Assembly: GCA_003477045.1 (NCBI GenBank)
Contig: DMTS01000067.1
Location: 1-9,376, forward strand
Direction of reading: 5' to 3'
DNA: 9,376 nt
Source of the DNA: Candidatus Delongbacteria bacterium
Lineage (GTDB): Bacteria; UBA4055
The notes under the pieces were generated by a model. That model saw only the letters and a list, made by a program, of their open reading frames with translations, searched no databases and had not been told where the DNA came from. Position 1 is the first letter of the stretch; each line of letters begins with the position of its first letter. Of the stretch, positions 1 through 6,537 are shown piece by piece. Both the position numbers and the translations under genes were made by a program.

Positions 1-2
1 TA

Positions 3-1724
3 GAAGACAATATAACTCATCATAGATTTATGGGTTATAGCATGGATAAAAGCAGAAGTACGATAGATATATTCGTCAATTATGTTCTATCCAACCTGAA
101 AATGCGAGGCGGCATAGACAGTAATTTTAAACTGCTTTCAGGCAAAAACCTGATCACTTATGGTGCTGGAGAAAAGGAGTCTATACGAAAAGAAAGAAAA
201 CATAAAGTCATAAGAGGAAATTATTCACATAAACAAATACTCGCAAGCCTGTATAAGGAACTGATCCTGAACGAAGGATATGCAGAAGCCGAAGGTTATA
301 CAGAAACCGCAAATCCGATACTTCCGCCGCTTTTTGTTGACAGGTTTGTAAGCGATTTTGACAAGATCGTCAAGTTTACCGATTACTGGCGCAACATGGA
401 GTTGAATCCGGAAGATAAGGCAGCTTTAAAAGACGCACTTTTGGAGACAGAACTCGAGGTTGAAAAGTATCAGGAAAAATTTGACTTCGAGAATGCTTTG
501 AAGTTTTATAAAAGACTAAATTTAGCCGCGGCAGAACTTGCCGATTCCGAAAAACTGTCAGCCGGATTTCTTTTAAAGCAGGTTAAAATTTATTTCCATC
601 TTGAACAATATGACAAATCCAGGGATATGATCGAATCGTGTAAAGTAAATTTTGAAAAACAGAAACTGAATGAAGAACTTGGAGAATTGTACTACTATAT
701 GGGTATGATAGCTATATGTACAGACAATTTAGGCAGTGCTGACAATCATTTTATTCAATCTTCAAGATTACTCACAAAGAATGCCTTACCAGAAAAAACA
801 GCAATTTATTATCGTTCAAGAATAAGAAGATTTATTTTAAAGAAAGATTATTATCATGCTTTGTCCCTATTAAACGAATCAATTGGATATTCATCAAGAT
901 ACAATTTAAATAAAGAATTGGCTTATTTATATGGCTTAAAAGCAGAAATTCAAATAAGAAGTTTCAAGTATGTCCATGCAATAGAATCTTTACATAAACA
1001 GCTTGAATATTCTAATAATTCAAAAGATTTAATTTCCGAGGCAAAATCGATATCACAAATTTTTTCTGTAAGGTCTTACATGAATCTTTTCAAGAAAGAT
1101 GATGTTATTGAAAACTTTGAACGGGTAAAAAAAATTACTAAAGTGATCAAAAAAAACTCATATTATTACAATTCCCTAATTAGTTATGCAATTTACTTAT
1201 ATAGAAACGATAATATTGACGATTCTGAGTTGTATTTCAAAAAAGCCCTAAAAATCTACACTTCAAAAACGTCCAATATCAATTCACACATTGTGAATAT
1301 GTTATACCTTTCAAAAATAAGAATTGTTAAAAAAAATTATTACGGTGCTATTTTATTATTGAATCGGATGCTTAGATTATGCGAAAACTCTTCAGTACAG
1401 CTTTATAAATCATATATTCTCAATTTATTAGGAAAAATATATTACGACCAAAAAAAATTCAAGAGATCAAATTTCTATTTAAATATTGTAATAAAGATTA
1501 TCGAAGAAGATAATATAAATGATAAAATTCTCATAGCTAATACATATATGTACTCGGGGTATAATAATTTTTATTTAAAGAAAAACAAAACAGCTCTAAA
1601 TAATTTGTCCTTGTCAAAAGATATTTATTTAAATATAAATGAAAAAGAAGATGATTCTCAAATAAGTGAATATATTGATTCAATATCTGCTAAAATTGAT
1701 GAAATCAGTCTGATCAGCCGATAA
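3..1724 (+). CDS. TPR-repeat protein, probably 5'-truncated by the window edge
   Basis: This is a helical, probably cytoplasmic protein of at least 564 residues with no signal peptide or membrane segment. From about residue 110 (counted from the Met at 30) it is a run of paired amphipathic helices with TPR spacing and typical A/Y/L positions, such as the segments around FENALKFYKRL, LEQYDKSRDM, SELYFKKALKIY and KFKRSNFYLNIVI. TPRs usually mediate protein-protein contacts, so a scaffold or regulatory role is an inference. The first roughly 110 residues are not recognised. The frame is open to base 3, and neither Met candidate (30 or 42) has a Shine-Dalgarno site, whereas the four genes downstream all have one. 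The real start is therefore probably upstream, and this may be the C-terminal arm of a larger protein such as an ATPase, kinase or cyclase fused to TPRs. Base composition falls sharply toward the 3' end. Confident as a coding region and as TPR-like; function unknown. Confidence 0.8.
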   Translation, partial: EDNITHHRFMGYSMDKSRSTIDIFVNYVLSNLKMRGGIDSNFKLLSGKNLITYGAGEKESIRKERKHKVIRGNYSHKQILASLYKELILNEGYAEAEGYTETANPILPPLFVDRFVSDFDKIVKFTDYWRNMELNPEDKAALKDALLETELEVEKYQEKFDFENALKFYKRLNLAAAELADSEKLSAGFLLKQVKIYFHLEQYDKSRDMIESCKVNFEKQKLNEELGELYYYMGMIAICTDNLGSADNHFIQSSRLLTKNALPEKTAIYYRSRIRRFILKKDYYHALSLLNESIGYSSRYNLNKELAYLYGLKAEIQIRSFKYVHAIESLHKQLEYSNNSKDLISEAKSISQIFSVRSYMNLFKKDDVIENFERVKKITKVIKKNSYYYNSLISYAIYLYRNDNIDDSELYFKKALKIYTSKTSNINSHIVNMLYLSKIRIVKKNYYGAILLLNRMLRLCENSSVQLYKSYILNLLGKIYYDQKKFKRSNFYLNIVIKIIEEDNINDKILIANTYMYSGYNNFYLKKNKTALNNLSLSKDIYLNINEKEDDSQISEYIDSISAKIDEISLISR

Positions 1725-1823
1725 ATTATTTGTTTCCCATATTACTGAATATAAGCACTATACAGAATTTTTATTGTTTTTTTATACAGTGGCTTTCATC
1801 AATAAAAATCCAAAAAACAGGGT

Positions 1824-1831
1824 TATGTTTG
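1824..1831 (+). promoter_or_regulatory. possible Bacteroidota-type -7 element (TAnnTTTG)
   Basis: TATGTTTG matches the -7 consensus TAnnTTTG used by the primary sigma factor of Bacteroidota. Transcription would start a few bases downstream, near 1838, so the hairpin at 1838-1885 would sit at the very 5' end of the message for the gene at 1893. I see no matching TTTG -33 element at the expected distance; the nearest is TTTC at 1794-1797, which is too far away. The 8-base match could be chance in AT-rich DNA. Confidence 0.3.
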
Positions 1832-1837
1832 ACGGTA

Positions 1838-1885
1838 TCCCCTTTTGTTGGTAGTTTGCTTCCAAAGAAAAAACCAATAAGGGGA
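1838..1885 (+). promoter_or_regulatory. imperfect inverted repeat (hairpin) occluding the Shine-Dalgarno site of the next gene
   Basis: The left arm 1838-1852 (TCCCCTTTTGTTGGT) and right arm 1873-1885 (ACCAATAAGGGGA) are complementary apart from a two-base bulge on the left and one G-U pair. The loop of 20 bases contains a small inner TTTG-CTTC-CAAA hairpin at 1855-1866. The right arm contains most of the Shine-Dalgarno GGGGAG (1881-1886), with the start codon at 1893. As RNA, the folded form would bury the ribosome binding site, which is the layout of a translational switch (thermosensor, ligand or protein operator). The pairing is read directly; regulation is inferred. It has little resemblance to a terminator because no T run follows. 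Confidence 0.55.
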
Positions 1886-1892
1886 GATTAAC

Positions 1893-2249
1893 ATGGCCAT
1901 CACATACAGCTGCGGTGCCGTGGCTGTTATTTTTAATCCGAAGGATAATCCTGGTCTTTTTCAGAAAGATAACAACTATATTTTAAAAAGATTCGAGCTT
2001 TACGGGAAAAAATGTGTGCTGATCTCCGAAGGGAATAAAGTTTCTTTGATATCAGAACCCGGAATGAAAAAAGAAGAAGAGATTTTCTCAGTAATTCTGC
2101 CTGATGGCATAGAAAATAAAATAAATTCTGTTGTATTGAAATGGTATAATAACAGCCTGAGCCTATGTATTAAAACTCTGGAAAGCTACAGAATTGATTT
2201 GAGATCAATTACAAAATGTAAAGAGATCTTTTATTCAGGATTTACATGA
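1893..2249 (+). CDS. small hypothetical protein, 118 residues
   Basis: I do not recognise this protein. The start is well supported: ATG at 1893 follows GGGGAG (1881-1886) by six bases. There is no signal peptide or membrane helix, so it is probably cytoplasmic. The sequence alternates short hydrophobic stretches (GAVAVIFN, KKCVLISEG, KVSLISEP, IFSVILPDG, VVLKWYNN, SLCIKTLE) with polar turns, which suggests a compact, mostly beta fold. It has four Cys, at residues 7, 41, 92 and 109, without a CxxC pair. It stands alone, 168 bases after the TPR gene and 68 bases before the large secreted protein, and its ribosome binding site lies in a predicted hairpin, so its translation may be controlled separately. 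The clean start signal and intact frame support a real gene. Function is unknown. Confidence 0.75.
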   Translation: MAITYSCGAVAVIFNPKDNPGLFQKDNNYILKRFELYGKKCVLISEGNKVSLISEPGMKKEEEIFSVILPDGIENKINSVVLKWYNNSLSLCIKTLESYRIDLRSITKCKEIFYSGFT

Positions 2250-2317
2250 CATAATTAAATAATATTGATTGATAAAAAGTAAAAATAGAATTAAATTTAA
2301 AAAAGTGAGGATGAAAA

Positions 2318-5300
2318 ATGTTAAAAAAGAGTTTGATTGCAGTTTTACTGCTTATTTCATTAAAGTTGAGTTATTGTCAAGAAACGAGCACAATAAACCC
2401 TGATTATTGGACAATAAATATCTTTGTTGGCCAAATCCAAGGTTATGAGTTTGAAACACCTGTGATCAGCACTAATCAGACAGACAATCTACGGTACCCT
2501 GAAAACAAACAGCCGGTAATTTTCCCGGTTCATGATAAAACAGACTCCACAAAATTCATCAGTATGAACCAGTATCTCTACGACTATGGGACACCTGACG
2601 GTAATGGCGATTACGAGATAGAGTATTTTCCCTTTCTGGAAAAAGCGATAAATTATTTCTGGGGTGAAATGTTTAAAGAAATCAAAACCAGTACATTAAT
2701 TAGCCTTTTTCCAACGAAGATCAAGTTTAATTATGTATATGCACCTGATGGCAACCCGTGGATTGTGGACAGGCTAACAACTCCTTTTCCAGATGTTTAT
2801 TATCAAGATGCATATTTACATGAATTTAGAGATATGCTTCAGATAACTCTTGGAGATAGTATTTGGAATTCTTACAATAGCAGGTTATTGAATAAGAGAC
2901 AGTTGACAATACTCTGTTTGCCTTCAATAAATTCTGACTTTGCATGGTCTTTTACAGAATATGTTGGCACGGTAGTATATCTTATGTACAGACCTAATCA
3001 TCCCGACGAGACTAACAGGATTGTTGCGCATGAACTAGGTCATTTAATAACTTATTTCAGGGACAACGGTACACCAGGAGCAAAAGGTTTTCAATACAAC
3101 GACCTTGTACAAACACAAGAAGGGATGCAGTACACCGGCCAAACTTTTGGGACTACAGGATGTTATGACATGATGCATTCTTCGGGTGGCGGCGGCGGGA
3201 ATCCTCCCAATATGCCATACGGTATTATGCCGTACTTTACAGAAGATATTATTAGCACTACTTTGGCATATACCTCTACTAATGTCCTAATACCTCCAAC
3301 AAATTTCCAGCATTTGGTTATCGAAGACAGTTTAGATAACAATGAAACGCATGTGAGATTAAAGGCTGTCAGAGAAAGATTGCTTCCGGCAGACTACGGA
3401 TCAGTCTTTCAGGCTGTATCTTTACCTATTGCAATTGATGAAAAATATTCATCAGAGATCGGGGTTAATGCTGCCTTTGTTGAGAATCAAAAAATTCTGA
3501 TAGAATTGAGAAACGGTAAGGGATTCGACAATTTTTCCCCAATGTATTCTTCAGAAGAAAACAAAGGCGTTCTCATATCTCACATTATAAAATTTCCTAA
3601 TCCTTCAATTCTGACGACCCTAGGAATTAGGATTGCAGATATAGAATGCGCAACTGCTTATCCGGATACAAATGAATTCGGAGCTCCTTATAGAAATCCT
3701 GATTCAACTTGGACAAAAAGCGATGATCTAAGTAAAAACGGTATTTGGTATTTAGGAAAAAAGATTAACGATTGGTTAGATGAACACGCTCCAAACGATG
3801 TTTATCCATATAACGCCGGAAAAGGTACATGGTACAGGCATAATGAATCGGCAAACAACCTCTCCCTCCCATCCGACTTTTTCAACGACACTGACCACAA
3901 TATGTTTACACCGACAACAAGACCGAATACGAATTCATGGAAGAACGCAGAGACCAATATCGGTGTTTTCATAGACAAGATAGAAGGCGACTATGCCGAC
4001 CTTAGAATTTACAGGAACTATCATTCAGTTCCGCTGACAGATACCACCGCAAAAACACTGCCAGACGGCACTAAAGGACTAACAATTGAAGCTGACGGTT
4101 ATATCGGCGAGAATTTCTATGTCGGCGAAAATATGCATTTATATCTTGGAGGTAGGACAACTACAGCTAAAACAACACTCGTACCCGGCACTGATATGCA
4201 TGTGAGAAACGGCGGTTATCTCCAGTTGTTAGACGAATCTAAACTCAGGCTTGAAAATTCGAAGCTTGAATTCAGAAAAGGCTCTAAATTCGCACCGTTT
4301 GCCGTGGCGGGCATAGAAATTGAAAATTCAGAAATGATTTTTCAAGACGGTTACATCCAGCAAGATTATAATCTTGTTAGCTACATCATCTCTGAATCCG
4401 GCGCATCATCTTTCTTCAACACCAGCTTCAACATGATTGGCTCAAGCCTGCTCACTTTGAACGAAAATTCAAAATTCACGATACTATCCGGCTCTAATGT
4501 TACATTGTCATCTCAATCTGTTCTTACTCTCAAATCGGGATCGCATCTAAATATTGAAGCTGGTTCAGATGTGTATCTATCTACAGGCACAAAGCTTGTG
4601 ATTGAAGGCAATGCTGAGATTACCGGTAATCTTGTGATCGGCGATGGCGCAATAATAGAAATAATGGATAACGCCAAACTGCTTGTAAACAACTCAAATA
4701 TAAACATTCATCCGGCTACTTCAGTTACATTGGGTGTAAGTTCAGTACTTGAGGTTGGTGCCAATTCTTCATTAAACTTAGATGGCGGATTACCCGTAAT
4801 GCTTGGTGATGACGCTTCTATAATCATAAAAGATGACGGAAGTCTTATTACAACCAACTTGGGCACAGAAAATGTTACTTTCAGAAACAGCGGAGAAATG
4901 TGGTACGCTATTATGTGTGAAGTAGGCAGCAAGATCGAGTTCTATAGAGCGGAGATAATTGGTGCAAAAATAGGAATATGGGGTACTCCGGAGTTCTGTA
5001 GAATAGAAAACTCGAGTTTCTTGGACTGCGAGAACGGTATCTCCATTGTCAATTGCCCTGATTATGTTATAACAAACAACAGAATGACAGGCAAAGGGTT
5101 GAACAGCTACGGTTATGCAAAAGGATCAGGAATAACTTTAACAAACTGCTCTTTACCGATAAGCGGCAACACCATTCAAAATTATGCTGACGGAATTAAG
5201 CTGGTTTCATCTTCGATCATCCTTGCAGAGAACAAGCTTATCAACAATTATAACAGCGGCCTGTTGATTACAGGGAACGGATCAAAACCTGTTCTTGTAA

Positions 5301-6481
5301 ATTCATTGAGCAAAGACCTTATTCCGAGACTTAACAATGAGATTTATGGAAACAATATTAACTATCCTATCTACAACGGTGCGCAGATATACATGAGATA
5401 CTCAGCCGGAGCATATATGACAGGCGGTTACAATAATATTTATTCCGGCCAGACCGGGGTAGTGCCGTCTGTTCCGTGTATAAGAGGTGTCTGGATCACT
5501 ACACCTGTACCTGTAATAAGCAAAGTAATAATCTCAGCAGAAAGAAACTACTGGGGTTATGGAAGCATAGATGAAATTAATCAGCCTGATTTCTTCTATT
5601 TCAGAAACAGTACATTCGACACAGGTTATTCTATTGATTTCGATCCTTATGCACTCGTACCTTACACAGAAGACGGAACAGCTTCAACAGACCTGAGTAC
5701 AAACGAACCGAGAAGCACTGAGGCGACCATGCTGCTAAATGCCATGAAACTTGAAGATACAGGCAGTTCAAAGGCATCTATCAAACTTTATGAGAATATC
5801 ATAAAGAAATATCCGAATACTCCGGAATATTATGTTGCAGAATCAAGACTGCCCGGATTGTACATTGAAGAAGAGTTGCCTTTAGAAACTATACTGTCTT
5901 CTTTTGATGAAGCGATAGAAAATGAAACAGCACTTGGCAAAAAGTTCTTTAAAGGACTGAGGGTTTCGACTCATATCAAGGCAAAAAACTATGATACAGC
6001 TATTATGTATGCAGAAGAAATGAAGAATGAAGCCGTAACTGAAGAAGAAGCAATGCTTTCTGAAATTGATATTGCTGTAGCTAATTTGATGAAAGAAGCT
6101 GAAGGAAGCGGCAAAAGCGGGAGTTCGACTGATTCACTTGAAAAACTTCTTAATATGCTCAACGGAAACGATAACAAAGACGGTAATCCTTCCGATTTAG
6201 CAGAAGCTTCTATACCTACACAGCACGAGCTTTTCCAGAACTACCCGAATCCGTTCAATCCTGTTACGCAGATAAAGTTTGCGCTTGCAAAAACAACGGA
6301 TGTCAGACTGAGTGTTTACAACATAAGCGGGCAGAAAATCGCAGAACTCGCAAACGGAACGATCAACGCAGGCTATCACACCGTTGATTTTGACGGTTCG
6401 AGATTCAACTCGGGTGTGTATTACTATATGCTTGAAGTTGACGGTAAAAATATAACAAAAAAAATGGTATTGACTAAGTAA
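2318..6481 (+). CDS. secreted multidomain M6/metzincin-like peptidase with beta-helix stalk and type A C-terminal sorting domain
   Basis: Start: ATG at 2318, with GTGAGG at 2305-2310. Residues 1-20 are a signal peptide (KK, then a Leu-rich core), probably cut before Gln21. The peptidase-like region, about 150-580, has the zinc-site motif HELGH at 238-242, a Y-D-M-M-H segment at 283-287 that could be the Met-turn, a G5 run at 290-294, and a D-F-F-N-D ... F-T-P ... N-S-W segment at 520-541 like the end of M6 (immune inhibitor A type) catalytic domains. The usual third ligand position (248) is Arg; Asp249 is next to it, so activity is uncertain. Residues about 590-1110 are beta-solenoid, including an 8-residue repeat from 712. 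Residues 1138-1262 are helical and TPR-like. A Gly/Ser/Asn linker leads to the sorting domain (1305-1387). Likely exported by a type IX-like route and surface-attached or released. The peptidase family is inferred from motifs only. Confidence 0.85.
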   Translation: MLKKSLIAVLLLISLKLSYCQETSTINPDYWTINIFVGQIQGYEFETPVISTNQTDNLRYPENKQPVIFPVHDKTDSTKFISMNQYLYDYGTPDGNGDYEIEYFPFLEKAINYFWGEMFKEIKTSTLISLFPTKIKFNYVYAPDGNPWIVDRLTTPFPDVYYQDAYLHEFRDMLQITLGDSIWNSYNSRLLNKRQLTILCLPSINSDFAWSFTEYVGTVVYLMYRPNHPDETNRIVAHELGHLITYFRDNGTPGAKGFQYNDLVQTQEGMQYTGQTFGTTGCYDMMHSSGGGGGNPPNMPYGIMPYFTEDIISTTLAYTSTNVLIPPTNFQHLVIEDSLDNNETHVRLKAVRERLLPADYGSVFQAVSLPIAIDEKYSSEIGVNAAFVENQKILIELRNGKGFDNFSPMYSSEENKGVLISHIIKFPNPSILTTLGIRIADIECATAYPDTNEFGAPYRNPDSTWTKSDDLSKNGIWYLGKKINDWLDEHAPNDVYPYNAGKGTWYRHNESANNLSLPSDFFNDTDHNMFTPTTRPNTNSWKNAETNIGVFIDKIEGDYADLRIYRNYHSVPLTDTTAKTLPDGTKGLTIEADGYIGENFYVGENMHLYLGGRTTTAKTTLVPGTDMHVRNGGYLQLLDESKLRLENSKLEFRKGSKFAPFAVAGIEIENSEMIFQDGYIQQDYNLVSYIISESGASSFFNTSFNMIGSSLLTLNENSKFTILSGSNVTLSSQSVLTLKSGSHLNIEAGSDVYLSTGTKLVIEGNAEITGNLVIGDGAIIEIMDNAKLLVNNSNINIHPATSVTLGVSSVLEVGANSSLNLDGGLPVMLGDDASIIIKDDGSLITTNLGTENVTFRNSGEMWYAIMCEVGSKIEFYRAEIIGAKIGIWGTPEFCRIENSSFLDCENGISIVNCPDYVITNNRMTGKGLNSYGYAKGSGITLTNCSLPISGNTIQNYADGIKLVSSSIILAENKLINNYNSGLLITGNGSKPVLVNSLSKDLIPRLNNEIYGNNINYPIYNGAQIYMRYSAGAYMTGGYNNIYSGQTGVVPSVPCIRGVWITTPVPVISKVIISAERNYWGYGSIDEINQPDFFYFRNSTFDTGYSIDFDPYALVPYTEDGTASTDLSTNEPRSTEATMLLNAMKLEDTGSSKASIKLYENIIKKYPNTPEYYVAESRLPGLYIEEELPLETILSSFDEAIENETALGKKFFKGLRVSTHIKAKNYDTAIMYAEEMKNEAVTEEEAMLSEIDIAVANLMKEAEGSGKSGSSTDSLEKLLNMLNGNDNKDGNPSDLAEASIPTQHELFQNYPNPFNPVTQIKFALAKTTDVRLSVYNISGQKIAELANGTINAGYHTVDFDGSRFNSGVYYYMLEVDGKNITKKMVLTK
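4451..4789 (+). repeat. octapeptide (24-base period) coding repeat, beta-solenoid part of the large secreted protein
   Basis: Residues 712-767 read as seven uninterrupted 8-residue units of the form [LFV]-x-[LI]-x-x-x-x-x, usually with G/N then S/T/A at positions 6 and 7: for example LTLKSGSH, LNIEAGSD, VYLSTGTK. After a 4-residue insertion (768-771) the pattern continues to residue 824 with small slips (LVIGDGAI, IEIMDNAK, LEVGANSS). At DNA level the copies are diverged, so the repeat is kept by protein selection. Each unit would give one short strand plus turn of a beta-solenoid. Similar short-period stretches occur in many FCB secreted proteins. Confidence 0.75.
6230..6478 (+). repeat. sorting-domain module, copy 1 (83 codons)
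   Basis: Residues 1305-1387 of the large secreted protein match the type A C-terminal sorting domain (FlgD-like Ig fold) pattern: L-F-Q-N-Y-P-N-P-F-N-P at the start, V-Y-N-I-S-G-Q in the middle, F-D-G ... N-S-G-V-Y-Y-Y, and a Lys at the extreme end. It is the same length as copies 2 and 3; by eye, 59 of 83 residues are identical to copy 3 and 51 of 83 to copy 2. In Bacteroidota such domains direct cargo through the type IX secretion system; that role here is inferred. Confidence 0.9.
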
Positions 6482-6485
6482 TTAC

Positions 6486-6520
6486 GCACAGGCAGGCAGA
6501 AATGCCTGCCTGTAGCTTTT
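6486..6520 (+). terminator. rho-independent terminator-like hairpin between two cargo genes
   Basis: An 11-bp perfect stem (6488-6498 with 6503-6513) closes on a GAAA tetraloop (6499-6502) and is followed after three bases by TTTT (6517-6520). It begins six bases after the TAA of the large peptidase gene and ends 17 bases before the ATG at 6538. The arms are themselves repetitive (CAGGCAGGCA / TGCCTGCCTG). The T run is short, so termination may be partial, setting the ratio of the peptidase to the two downstream cargo proteins. It could also be an mRNA 3'-end stabiliser or a dispersed palindromic repeat. Confidence 0.7.
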
Positions 6521-6537
6521 ATTAAGGAGAGAACGAA

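Noticed and set aside
1740..1790. T-rich stretch after the TPR gene as a terminator.
   Set aside because: There are T runs at 1768-1783 but no convincing stem before them.
2265..2291. A sigma70-like pair before the large gene: TTGATT (2265-2270) and TAGAAT (2286-2291).
   Set aside because: The spacer is only 15 bases, the DNA is very AT-rich, and FCB bacteria commonly use different promoter elements. Not distinguishable from chance.
4451..4789. A 24-base periodicity that might suggest a CRISPR or tandem-repeat array.
   Set aside because: The units are conserved only as protein (hydrophobic-x-hydrophobic), diverged as DNA, and lie in frame within a gene. There are no identical repeats with unique spacers.
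4513..4932. Two open frames on the minus strand inside the large secreted protein (4513-4707, 4708-4932).
   Set aside because: They lie opposite the Ser/Thr-rich repeat region, whose codon composition keeps the antisense frame free of stops. They are low-complexity and have no recognisable domain.
5989..6379. Minus-strand open frames at 5989-6177 and 6197-6379.
   Set aside because: Antisense to the helical segment and sorting domain of a well-supported gene; composition reflects the sense strand.
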